Shown: piece by piece, positions 34,743-43,021 of the stretch | How the letters are laid out: each line of letters begins with the position of its first letter | How positions within the stretch are numbered: position 1 is the stretch's first letter | From: Burkholderia cepacia | Lineage (GTDB): Bacteria > Pseudomonadota > Gammaproteobacteria > Burkholderiales > Burkholderiaceae | Assembly: GCF_001039005.1 (NCBI RefSeq) | Contig: NZ_LDWR01000038.1 | Span: forward strand, 1 to 64,000 | Length of the DNA: 64,000 nucleotides | Direction of reading: 5' to 3' | Program-made: the position numbers and the translations under genes | The notes under the pieces: generated by a model | The model's database searches: none | What the model was told of the DNA's origin: nothing | The model's input: the letters and a program-made list of their open reading frames with translations, nothing else

Positions 34743-35978
34743 CTATAGCGGAATTTCCACGGTGCCGGCGTCCTTGACGATCGCCGTGACGATCTGGCCC
34801 GCCGCCATCCGCACCCGCACCGACTGGCCGGGCGCCGCATTCGCGAGCACGCTGCCCTCGGCCGAAATCGTGAAACCGGGCCCGGCCGCGACGACCCGCA
34901 CCGTCTGGCCGGCCGACACCGACGCCGCGCTCTTCAGCATGTCCTGCCGCAGCGGCAGCCCGGCCGAGATGCGCGCGAGCGCGGTCGAGCCGATCGCCTG
35001 CGCCGGATCGGTGATCACCGCGAGCGGCAGCACCGTCAGGTCGCCGTCGCGCGCGACCAGGTCGGCCGCGCTCAGCGGTTCGCCGGGCGCGATCTGGCGC
35101 GCGGCGACGTAATAGGTGGCCTGCACGGTGACCTTCGCCTGCAGGTAGACGGTCCACGGCCGCTCGCCCGCGCAGCGCACGCCGACCGTCGTGCGGCCCC
35201 ACAGGCGCGCGCCGGTCGGCAGGAACGGTTCGAGCGTCGTGCAGGCGGCGAGCCCGCGCGGGAAGGCGGTCGTGACCGTCGCGGTGGTCTTGCCGGGCAG
35301 GCCCGCAATCTGCTGCTGCAGGAACGTGAGGGCCGCGCGGCGGAGCGCTTCAGGGTCCTGCTGGCCGGGCGGCGTCGCGGGCTGGGCCGCGGGGGCCGCC
35401 TGGGCCGGGTTGGCGGCCACCGCCGCCGTGCGCGGTGCCGGCGCGGCGCGGGCCGCCGCCATGCGCGCGGCGCTTGCCCGCGGCGCCGGCCGCGCGGGAT
35501 TCGACGCGGGCTCGGCCGTACCGGCGACGACCGTCGCGATGGCGTTGGGATCGGCGGCGCGCGGCGTGCCGTAGGCGGGATTCGCGCGAGCGGCTGAGTA
35601 GACGGGTGCGGGGGCCGGCACGGAAGCCGGCGGCGGGACCGTCGTCACGACCATCGCGCCGGCCGGTTGCGCCGCGTAGCCCGCCGCGGCAGCACCAGCC
35701 ACGCCGGCCGACCCGCTCGCGCCCGCCGCCGCGCGCCCGGCATCCGGCGTCATGCCCGGACCCGAACCCATCCCCGCATTCCCGCCGAACTGCCCGCCGT
35801 TCGCCGCGTTGGCGTGCGCGAGCGCCGTTTCGGCCGTCTCGCCGCGTCCGGGGATCACGATCATCGCGTCGTCCGCGTGTGCGGCCGGCGCGGCGATCCA
35901 CAGCGCCGCGGCGAGCGCAAACGCACGCCGGACGTGCGTGAGCCGCCCGTTGCTGCCGCGAAGTGCGCTGCCCGTCAT
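34743..35978 (-). CDS. flgA: Flagellar P-ring assembly protein FlgA, with long Ala/Pro-rich insert
   Basis: Periplasmic chaperone for FlgI assembly, 411 residues, against about 220-240 for typical FlgA. A signal peptide (ALAAALWIAAPAAHA, cleavage near residue 35) is followed by ~170 residues of Ala/Pro/Gly-rich low-complexity sequence. The conserved FlgA part begins around residue 210 (ALTFLQQQIAGLPGK) and includes the SAF-like domain (ARQIAPGEPLSAADLVARDG) and the final VRVRMAAGQIVTAIVKDAG. It is divergent from flgB and precedes flgMN on the minus strand. Confidence 0.92.
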   Translation of the reverse strand: MTGSALRGSNGRLTHVRRAFALAAALWIAAPAAHADDAMIVIPGRGETAETALAHANAANGGQFGGNAGMGSGPGMTPDAGRAAAGASGSAGVAGAAAAGYAAQPAGAMVVTTVPPPASVPAPAPVYSAARANPAYGTPRAADPNAIATVVAGTAEPASNPARPAPRASAARMAAARAAPAPRTAAVAANPAQAAPAAQPATPPGQQDPEALRRAALTFLQQQIAGLPGKTTATVTTAFPRGLAACTTLEPFLPTGARLWGRTTVGVRCAGERPWTVYLQAKVTVQATYYVAARQIAPGEPLSAADLVARDGDLTVLPLAVITDPAQAIGSTALARISAGLPLRQDMLKSAASVSAGQTVRVVAAGPGFTISAEGSVLANAAPGQSVRVRMAAGQIVTAIVKDAGTVEIPL

Positions 35979-36182
35979 CGCCGTGTCCTCGATCTGTTGC
36001 TCCGCTTCGCATTCTAGGGAGCGGGGCCGTCGCGCAAACGATGAATAGAGGGGGGCTTTGCCGCGTTATTCGCCCGATTGCCGGTTGCGTGCGACGCCTA
36101 CCATCGCTGTCATGGAAAAAAGCCTCTCGGGTCGCCATCCGGCGCGAGGGGCGTGCAGCGCTTCATACGGAGAGACGCACAC

Positions 36183-36671
36183 ATGCTGGACAAACTCGAT
36201 GCGGAATTCGCGTTCGGCCGACAGGCGCTCGACGTGCGCGCCTACCGGCAGGAACTGCTGTCGTCGAACATCGCGAATGCCGACACGCCGGGCTATCAGG
36301 CCCGCGACACGGATTTCGCGTCGACGCTCGCGCGCTCGCTGAAGCAGACGAACGGCGGCCTCGCGCCGAGCAACGCCGGGCAACTGCCGATGACGCAGCC
36401 GGCCGGCGTGACGAGCGGCATGTCGATGGTGTCGACGGCGCAGGGCCACATGGCCGGCACGGCGAAGCTGATCCCGACCGGCGGCCCGGCCGACGACTAC
36501 GGCCGCGCGCAGTACCGGATGCCGCTGCAGCCGTCGCTCGACGGCAACACGGTCGATCTCGACGTCGAGCGCGTGCAGTTCGCGAACAACGCGCTGCACT
36601 ACGAAACCGGGATGACCGTGATGACCCAGCAGATCAAGGCGATGATCGCCGCGATCACGACGAACTCGTAA
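36183..36671 (+). CDS. flgB: Flagellar proximal rod protein FlgB
   Basis: Rod protein of 162 residues, first gene of the flgBCDEFGHIJ operon. It starts MLDKLDAEFAFGRQALDVRA; the conserved N-terminal rod motif LLSSNIANADTPGYQARD is at about 28-45. The C-terminal helix (DLDVERVQFANNALHYET) is typical of rod and hook proteins. It is exported by the flagellar type III apparatus and forms the base of the rod. The ATG is preferred to an upstream in-frame start because it places the motif at the usual position. Confidence 0.95.
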   Translation: MLDKLDAEFAFGRQALDVRAYRQELLSSNIANADTPGYQARDTDFASTLARSLKQTNGGLAPSNAGQLPMTQPAGVTSGMSMVSTAQGHMAGTAKLIPTGGPADDYGRAQYRMPLQPSLDGNTVDLDVERVQFANNALHYETGMTVMTQQIKAMIAAITTNS

Positions 36672-36713
36672 GCGCGCCGCTTCCGAACCCGAGCACAAGC
36701 ACAAGGAGCCTCC

Positions 36714-37139
36714 ATGCCTTCGTTGATGAACATCTTCGGCGTCGCCGGTTCGGCGCTGTCCGCGCAATCGCAGCGCCTGAACGTCACCGCGTCGAACCTC
36801 GCGAACGCCGACAGCGCCACCGGCCCCGACGGCAAGCCGTACAAGGCCAAGCAGGTCGTGTTCGCGACCGACCCGATCGGCGGCGCGCGCACCGCGTCCG
36901 GCCAGGGCGTGGGCGGCGTGCGCGTGACGAAGGTGATGGACGACCCGTCGCCGATGAAGTCGACCTACGACCCGGCGAACCCGGCTGCCGACGCGAACGG
37001 CTACGTGCAGATGCCGAACGTCGACCCGGTGCAGGAGATGGTGAACATGATCTCGGCGTCGCGCTCGTACCAGGCCAACGTCGAGACGCTGAACACCGCG
37101 AAGACGCTGATGCTCAAGACGCTGACGATCGGCTCGTAA
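36714..37139 (+). CDS. flgC: Flagellar proximal rod protein FlgC
   Basis: Rod protein of 141 residues. The N-terminal segment GVAGSALSAQSQRLNVTASN with LANADSATGPDGKPYKAKQV, and the C-terminal MPNVDPVQEMVNMISASRSY, are standard FlgC features. It lies 42 bases after flgB with an AAGGAG ribosome site. It builds the proximal rod together with FlgB and FlgF. Confidence 0.96.
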   Translation: MPSLMNIFGVAGSALSAQSQRLNVTASNLANADSATGPDGKPYKAKQVVFATDPIGGARTASGQGVGGVRVTKVMDDPSPMKSTYDPANPAADANGYVQMPNVDPVQEMVNMISASRSYQANVETLNTAKTLMLKTLTIGS

Positions 37140-37203
37140 GCCACGCGCCGCCCGACCTTACCGACCCGACAGTTCCGATAGTTCCGACAGAAGGCTAGCC
37201 AGG

Positions 37204-37965
37204 ATGACCTCCTCCAACACGACGATCGGCAGCAACGGCACGAACGTGTCGACCTTGCCGACCGACACGATGAACACCAACAACGTGTCGTCGACCAACG
37301 GCACGTCCGCGAGCGACCTGCAGGCGACGTTCCTGAAGCTGCTCGTCACGCAGCTGCAGAACCAGGATCCGACCAGCCCGGTCGACAGCTCGCAGATGAC
37401 CTCGCAGCTCGCGCAGATCAACACGGTGAGCGGCATCGCGCAGCTGAACACGTCGCTCACGTCGCTGTCGACGCAGCTCACGGCCGGCCAGCAGACGCAG
37501 GCCGCGATGCTGATCGGCACGAACGTGCTCGCGCCGGGCAACGCCGTCGCGGTGAAGAGCGGCGCGGCGTCGCCGTTCGGCGTGTCGCTGGCGAGCTCGG
37601 TGTCGAACCTGACGATCACCGTGAAGAACTCTGCGGGCACCGTCGTGAACACGATCAAAGCGGGCGCGCAGTCGGCCGGCACCGTGCCGTTCAACTGGAC
37701 GCCGACCGACGCGGCGGGCAACGCGCTGCCGGACGGCAAGTACACCGTCAGCGCGTCGTATACCGACAGCAACGGCACGCCGCAGCCCGCCACGACGCTC
37801 GCGGCCGCGACGGTGCAGAGCGTGATCAAGCAGGCGGACGGCACCGCGGGGCTCGTGCTGTCGAACGGCACGACGGTGGGGCTCAGCCAGGTCGCGTCGA
37901 TTTTCCCGAACACGACGTCGTCCGCGTCGTCCTCTTCCTCGTCCGGCGGCACCGCCACCAACTGA
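37204..37965 (+). CDS. flgD: Flagellar hook capping protein FlgD
   Basis: Hook-assembly scaffold of 253 residues. The conserved N-terminal block TFLKLLVTQLQNQDPTSPVD (about 40-59) directs export and capping; the middle holds FlgD Tudor-like and Ig-like domains (AAMLIGTNVLAPGN, then LPDGKYTVSASYTD). It caps the growing hook and is replaced by FlgK when the hook is complete. The last ~15 residues are a Ser-rich tail. Confidence 0.95.
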   Translation: MTSSNTTIGSNGTNVSTLPTDTMNTNNVSSTNGTSASDLQATFLKLLVTQLQNQDPTSPVDSSQMTSQLAQINTVSGIAQLNTSLTSLSTQLTAGQQTQAAMLIGTNVLAPGNAVAVKSGAASPFGVSLASSVSNLTITVKNSAGTVVNTIKAGAQSAGTVPFNWTPTDAAGNALPDGKYTVSASYTDSNGTPQPATTLAAATVQSVIKQADGTAGLVLSNGTTVGLSQVASIFPNTTSSASSSSSSGGTATN

Positions 37966-37992
37966 TCGAGCTTTTTCGAAACGGAGACCGAA

Positions 37993-39234
37993 ATGGGTTA
38001 TCAACAGGGTCTGAGCGGCCTCGCCGGCGCATCGAACGCGCTCGACGTGATCGGCAACAACATCGCGAACGCGAACACGGTCGGCTTCAAGTCGAGCACC
38101 GCGCAGTTCGCCGACATGTACGCGAACTCGGTCGCGACGTCGGTCAACACGCAGATCGGCATCGGCACGGCGCTGAATTCGGTGGAGCAGAACTTCGGCC
38201 AGGGCACGATCAATACGACGAGCTCGTCGCTCGACGTCGCGATCAACGGCAACGGCTTCTTCCAGATGTCGAACAACGGCGTGACGACGTACTCGCGCGA
38301 CGGCACGTTCCAGCGCGACAAGAACGGCTACATCGTCGACTCGCAAGGCCGCAACCTGATGGGCTACATGGCCAACGCGGGTGGCGTGATCAACACCGCG
38401 CAGACCGTGGCGCTGCAGGCGCCGACCAACAACATCGCGCCGACCGCGACGACCAAGATCACCGGCCAGTTCAACCTGAACTCGCAGGACACGGTGCCGG
38501 CCAAGACGCCGTTCAGCGCGACCGACAACACGACGTACAACTACTCGACGTCGATCCAGGTGTACGACTCGCTCGGCGGTTCGCAGGCGGTCAACATGTA
38601 TTTCGTGAAGTCGGCGGCCGGCACGTGGGAAACCTACGCGGGCGTCCAGGGCGGCGCGACGACCGATCTCGGCACGGTCACGTTCAATTCGTCGGGCGCG
38701 ATCCAGAGCACGACGCTGCCGGGCGGGGGCGCACCGACCACGTCGCTCGGCCAGTTCCAGTTCACCGTGCCGAACACCGATGGCTCGGCGACGCCGCAGA
38801 GCCTCACGCTCGACCTGACCGGCACGACGCAGTACGGCGGCAAGGACGGCGTGAACAACCTCGCGCAGAACGGCTACGCGAGCGGCACGCTGACGACCTA
38901 CACGATCGGCACCGACGGCAAGCTGACCGGCAACTACTCGAACGGCCAGACCGCCGTGCTCGGCGAGATCGCGCTCGCGAACTTCAACAACCCGAACGGG
39001 CTGGTGAACCTCGGCGGCAACCAGTATGCGGAGTCGGCCGCATCGGGCGTGCCGCAGGTCTCCGCGCCGGGCAGCACGAACCACGGCACGCTGCAGGGCA
39101 GCGCGCTGGAGAACTCGAACGTCGACCTCACGTCGCAGCTCGTGAACCTGATCACCGCGCAGCGCAACTACCAGGCGAACGCGCAGACGATCAAGACGCA
39201 GCAGACCGTCGACCAGACGCTCATCAACCTGTAA
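37993..39234 (+). CDS. flgE: Flagellar hook protein FlgE
   Basis: Hook subunit of 413 residues. It begins MGYQQGLSGLAGASNALDVI with the rod/hook motif NNIANANTVGFKSS; the FlgE-type central region contains DVAINGNGFFQMSNNG, and the C-terminal ENSNVDLTSQLVNLITAQRN is conserved. It polymerises under the FlgD cap to form the universal joint. It starts 28 bases after flgD, with a GGAG ribosome site. Confidence 0.97.
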   Translation: MGYQQGLSGLAGASNALDVIGNNIANANTVGFKSSTAQFADMYANSVATSVNTQIGIGTALNSVEQNFGQGTINTTSSSLDVAINGNGFFQMSNNGVTTYSRDGTFQRDKNGYIVDSQGRNLMGYMANAGGVINTAQTVALQAPTNNIAPTATTKITGQFNLNSQDTVPAKTPFSATDNTTYNYSTSIQVYDSLGGSQAVNMYFVKSAAGTWETYAGVQGGATTDLGTVTFNSSGAIQSTTLPGGGAPTTSLGQFQFTVPNTDGSATPQSLTLDLTGTTQYGGKDGVNNLAQNGYASGTLTTYTIGTDGKLTGNYSNGQTAVLGEIALANFNNPNGLVNLGGNQYAESAASGVPQVSAPGSTNHGTLQGSALENSNVDLTSQLVNLITAQRNYQANAQTIKTQQTVDQTLINL

Positions 39235-39254
39235 CGCAGGGATAACGGGCAGCC

Positions 39255-40013
39255 ATGGACCGACTGATCTATACGGCGATGACGGGCGCGTCGCAGTCGC
39301 TCGACCAGCAGGCGACCGTCGCGAACAACCTCGCGAACGCGTCGACGACGGGCTTTCGCGCGCAGCTCGCGACGTATCGCGCGGTGCCGATGAATTTCGG
39401 CGACGGCAGCACGATCGACCCGACGACGACGCGCACCTACGTGCTCGCGTCGACGCCCGGCGCGAATTTCGCGCCGGGTCCGATCACGCGCACCGGCAAT
39501 CCGCTCGACGTCGCCGTGCAGGGCGCGGGCTGGCTGTCGGTGCAGACGGCCGACGGCAGCGAGGCGTACACGCGCGCCGGCAACCTGCACGTCGACGAGA
39601 ACGGCCAGCTCGTCAACGCGAGCAACCTGCCGGTGATCGGCAACGGCGGCCCGATCTCGGTGCCGCCGAATGCGGAAGTGACGATCGGCAAGGACGGCAC
39701 CGTGTCCGCGCTGATGCCGGGCGACCCGCCGACGGCGGTCGCGATCGTCGACCAGATGAAGCTCGTCAATCCCGATCCGGCCACGCTCACGCGCGGCAAC
39801 GACGGCTTGTTCCGCACCGCCGACGGCAATCCGGCCGACGCCGACGCGAACGTGGTCGTCACGCCGAATTCGCTCGAAGGCAGCAACGTCAACCCGGTGA
39901 CCGCGATGGTCGCGATGATCGACAACGCGCGCGCGTTCCAGCTTCAGTCGAAGCTGATTCAGACGGCCGACCAGAACGAGCAGACGGCGAACCAGCTGCT
40001 CAACTTCAGCTGA
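39255..40013 (+). CDS. flgF: Flagellar proximal rod protein FlgF
   Basis: Rod protein of 252 residues. The opening MDRLIYTAMTGASQSLDQQA with NNLANASTTGFRAQ marks FlgF, and the C-terminal NVNPVTAMVAMIDNARAFQL is conserved. It lies 21 bases after flgE. A 286-bp palindromic repeat element begins six bases after its stop codon and separates it from flgG, breaking an otherwise tightly spaced operon. Confidence 0.96.
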   Translation: MDRLIYTAMTGASQSLDQQATVANNLANASTTGFRAQLATYRAVPMNFGDGSTIDPTTTRTYVLASTPGANFAPGPITRTGNPLDVAVQGAGWLSVQTADGSEAYTRAGNLHVDENGQLVNASNLPVIGNGGPISVPPNAEVTIGKDGTVSALMPGDPPTAVAIVDQMKLVNPDPATLTRGNDGLFRTADGNPADADANVVVTPNSLEGSNVNPVTAMVAMIDNARAFQLQSKLIQTADQNEQTANQLLNFS

Positions 40014-40018
40014 GCGCT

Positions 40019-40304
40019 GGGGTCTGTTTACATATGGAACGCACATGCGAATGCCCGAAATCGCTCGTAGGGCAAGAAGTGAGGAGCGCCGTTTGGCCGC
40101 GCCAAACAAGCGACGAACGACGCCGCCATACGGGCGATTTCGGGCATTCCCGTGACATGAATTTTTTAATTTGGGGTTGCCACGAGAACGGCCGCTCGCC
40201 GCGTTGCGCTCCTTGCGAATACGTCCAGTATTCGCAGCGTCGCGCGCCTCGCGAGCGGCCGTTCTCGTGGCAACGCATGCGCGTTCCATATGTAAACAGA
40301 CCCC
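40019..40304 (+). repeat. Three-way-junction palindromic element, copy 3 (286 bp), inside the flagellar operon
   Basis: Terminal inverted repeats of 31 bp (40019-40049, 40274-40304; one mismatch) enclose two arms. Arm B pairs 40049-40064 with 40134-40149 (16 bp, perfect), with inner GTTTGGC/GCCAAAC at 40091-40107. Arm A pairs 40177-40199 with 40251-40273 (23 bp, perfect), with GCGAATAC/GTATTCGC at 40216-40236. It sits between flgF and flgG, in the same orientation as copy 2, and lacks flanking TA. When transcribed within the flg message it should fold into a very stable RNA. Confidence 0.93.
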
Positions 40305-40332
40305 ACGCCAGCCCACGCAGGAGACCTTACAA

Positions 40333-41121
40333 GTGAACCGTTCGCTTTACATCGCCGCCACCGGCATGAATGCGCAGCAGGCGCAGATGGACGTGATCTC
40401 GAACAACCTCGCGAATACCAGCACGAACGGCTTCAAGGCGTCGCGCGCGGTGTTCGAGGATCTGCTTTACCAGACGATCCGCCAGCCGGGCGCGAACTCG
40501 ACGCAGCAGACCGAGCTGCCGTCGGGCCTGCAGCTCGGCACCGGCGTGCAGCAGGTCGCGACCGAGCGCCTGTACACGCAGGGCGGCCTCACGCAGACCG
40601 GCAACTCGAAGGACGTCGCGATCAACGGCGCGGGCTTCTTCCAGGTGCTGATGCCGGACGGCACGAACGCGTACACGCGCGACGGATCGTTCCAGACCAA
40701 CGCACAGGGCCAGCTCGTCACGTCGAGCGGCTACCAGATCCTGCCCGCGATCACGATCCCGCAGAACGCGCAGTCGCTGACGATCGGCAAGGACGGCGTC
40801 GTGTCGATCACGCAGGCGGGTTCGACCAATTCGGTGCAGATCGGCTCGCTGCAGATCGCGACCTTCATCAACCCGGCCGGCCTCGAGGCGCGCGGCGAGA
40901 ACCTGTTCTCCGAGACGACGTCGTCGGGCGCGCCGAACGTGTCGCAGCCGGGCCTGAACGGCGCGGGCGTGCTCAGCCAGAACTACGTCGAGGCGTCGAA
41001 CGTGAACGTCGTGCAGGAGCTCGTCAACATGATCCAGACGCAGCGTGCCTACGAGATCAACAGCAAGGCCGTGACGACGTCCGACCAGATGCTGCAGACC
41101 GTCACGCAGATGAAGAGCTAA
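40333..41121 (+). CDS. flgG: Flagellar distal rod protein FlgG
   Basis: Distal rod subunit of 262 residues. I start at the GTG giving MNRSLYIAATGMNAQQAQMD, preceded by GCAGGAGACC; the motif NNLANTSTNGFKAS and the C-terminal NVNVVQELVNMIQTQRAYEI are diagnostic. An open frame continues upstream through the repeat element, but a normal FlgG starts at this GTG. The element at 40019-40304 lies 28 bases upstream, so transcription from flgB must pass through it. Confidence 0.95.
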   Translation: MNRSLYIAATGMNAQQAQMDVISNNLANTSTNGFKASRAVFEDLLYQTIRQPGANSTQQTELPSGLQLGTGVQQVATERLYTQGGLTQTGNSKDVAINGAGFFQVLMPDGTNAYTRDGSFQTNAQGQLVTSSGYQILPAITIPQNAQSLTIGKDGVVSITQAGSTNSVQIGSLQIATFINPAGLEARGENLFSETTSSGAPNVSQPGLNGAGVLSQNYVEASNVNVVQELVNMIQTQRAYEINSKAVTTSDQMLQTVTQMKS

Positions 41122-41141
41122 CCGGAATACCCGTCGTCGCC

Positions 41142-41831
41142 ATGAAGCAGGTTCGCCTCCTCCCGTCAGCCACCGTCCGCGCCCTAGGCGCGCTCGCGGT
41201 GGCGGCGCTCGCCGGTTGCGCGCAGATTCCGCGCGATCCGATCATCCAGCAGCCGATGACGGCGCAGCCGCCAGCGCCGATGTCGATGCAGGCGCCCGGC
41301 TCGATCTACAACCCCGGCTACGCGGGCCGGCCGCTGTTCGAGGATCAGCGGCCGCGCAACATCGGCGACATCCTGACGATCATGATCGCGGAGAACATCA
41401 ACGCGACCAAATCGTCGGGCGCGAACACGAACCGGCAGGGCAACACCGATTTCAACGTGCCGACGGCCGGCTTCCTCGGCGGGCTGTTCGCGAAGGCGAA
41501 CCTGTCGGCGGCCGGCAACAACAAGTTCGCGTCGACGGGCGGCGCGAGCGCGGCGAACACGTTCAACGGCACGATCACGGTGACCGTCACCAACGTGCTG
41601 CCGAACGGCAACCTCGTGGTCAGCGGCGAGAAGCAGATGCTGATCAACCAGGGCAACGAATTCGTGCGCTTCTCGGGCGTCGTGAACCCGAACACGATCT
41701 CGGGCGCGAACTCGGTCTATTCGACGCAGGTCGCCGACGCGAAGATCGAATATTCGGCGAAGGGCTACATCAACGAAGCCGAGACGATGGGCTGGCTGCA
41801 GCGCTTCTTCCTCAACATCGCGCCGTGGTGA
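41142..41831 (+). CDS. flgH: Flagellar L-ring lipoprotein FlgH
   Basis: Outer-membrane lipoprotein of 229 residues forming the L ring. The signal ends in the lipobox L-A-G-C with the lipidated Cys at residue 26. The conserved PLFEDQRPRNIGDILTIMI and the C-terminal ISGANSVYSTQVADAKIEYS regions are clear. Its stop overlaps the flgI start by one base (TGATG), implying coupled synthesis of the two ring proteins. Confidence 0.96.
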   Translation: MKQVRLLPSATVRALGALAVAALAGCAQIPRDPIIQQPMTAQPPAPMSMQAPGSIYNPGYAGRPLFEDQRPRNIGDILTIMIAENINATKSSGANTNRQGNTDFNVPTAGFLGGLFAKANLSAAGNNKFASTGGASAANTFNGTITVTVTNVLPNGNLVVSGEKQMLINQGNEFVRFSGVVNPNTISGANSVYSTQVADAKIEYSAKGYINEAETMGWLQRFFLNIAPW

Positions 41832-43021
41832 TGACGATGCAGACGACCCTGTTCAACCGCCTGTCGACCCGCGCGCATGCCGCCGCGCGGCTCGCCGTCG
41901 CGTTCGCGGCCGTGGCCGCGGCCTGCGCGTTCGGCGCGGCGCCCGCGCACGCGGAACGCCTGAAGGATCTCGCGCAGATCCAGGGCGTGCGCGACAACCC
42001 GCTGATCGGTTATGGCCTCGTCGTCGGTCTCGACGGCACCGGCGACCAGACGATGCAGACGCCGTTCACGACGCAGACGCTCGCGAACATGCTCGCGAAC
42101 CTCGGCATCTCGATCAACAACGGTTCGGCCAACGGCGGTCCGTCGTCGCTGAGCAACATGCAGCTGAAGAACGTCGCGGCCGTGATGGTGACCGCCACGC
42201 TGCCGCCGTTCGCGCGGCCCGGCGAGGCGCTCGACGTCACCGTGTCGTCGCTCGGCAACGCGAAGAGCCTGCGCGGCGGCACGCTGCTGCTTACGCCGCT
42301 GAAAGGCGCGGACGGGCAGGTGTACGCGCTTTCGCAGGGCAACATGGCGGTCGGCGGCGCGGGTGCCAGCGCGAACGGCAGCCGCGTGCAGGTGAACCAG
42401 CTCGCGGCCGGCCGGATCGTCGGCGGCGCGATCGTGGAGCGCGGGGTACCGAACGCGATCGCGCAGATGAACGGCATGCTGCAACTGCAGCTGAACGATA
42501 TGGATTACGGCACCGCGCAGCGGATCGTGTCCGCGGTCAACTCGAGCTTCGGCCCGGGCACCGCGACGGCGCTCGACGGCCGCACGATCCAGCTCGCGGC
42601 GCCGGCCGACTCGGCGCAGCAGGTCGCGTTCATGGCGCGGCTGCAGAACCTCGACGTGAGCCCGGACAAGGCCGCGGCGAAGGTGATCCTGAACGCGCGC
42701 ACCGGCTCGATCGTGATGAACCAGATGGTCACGCTGCAGAGCTGCGCGGTCGCGCACGGCAACCTGTCGGTCATCGTCAACACGCAGCCGGTCGTATCGC
42801 AGCCGGGGCCGTTCTCGAACGGGCAGACGGTGGTGGCGCAGCAGTCGCAGATCCAGCTCAAGCAGGACAACGGCGCGCTGAAGATGGTGACGGCCGGCGC
42901 GAACCTCGCCGACGTCGTGAAGGCGCTGAACACGCTCGGCGCGACGCCCGCGGACCTGATGTCGATCCTGCAGGCGATGAAGGCGGCCGGCGCGTTGCGC
43001 GCCGACCTGGAGGTCATCTAA
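41831..43021 (+). CDS. flgI: Flagellar P-ring protein FlgI
   Basis: Periplasmic ring protein of 396 residues. A Sec signal peptide ends in PAHA near residue 41; the mature protein begins ERLKDLAQIQGVRDNPLIGY, the conserved FlgI start, and includes GLVVGLDGTGDQT. It forms the P ring around the rod with help from FlgA. GTG-ATG-ACG-ATG at the start offers several initiation codons; the ATG overlapping the flgH stop is chosen. flgJ begins immediately after its stop codon. Confidence 0.96.
   Translation: MTMQTTLFNRLSTRAHAAARLAVAFAAVAAACAFGAAPAHAERLKDLAQIQGVRDNPLIGYGLVVGLDGTGDQTMQTPFTTQTLANMLANLGISINNGSANGGPSSLSNMQLKNVAAVMVTATLPPFARPGEALDVTVSSLGNAKSLRGGTLLLTPLKGADGQVYALSQGNMAVGGAGASANGSRVQVNQLAAGRIVGGAIVERGVPNAIAQMNGMLQLQLNDMDYGTAQRIVSAVNSSFGPGTATALDGRTIQLAAPADSAQQVAFMARLQNLDVSPDKAAAKVILNARTGSIVMNQMVTLQSCAVAHGNLSVIVNTQPVVSQPGPFSNGQTVVAQQSQIQLKQDNGALKMVTAGANLADVVKALNTLGATPADLMSILQAMKAAGALRADLEVI

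Noticed and set aside
37195..39084. A 629-residue minus-strand frame opposite flgD/flgE
   Set aside because: Same shadow composition; flgD and flgE are certain on the plus strand.
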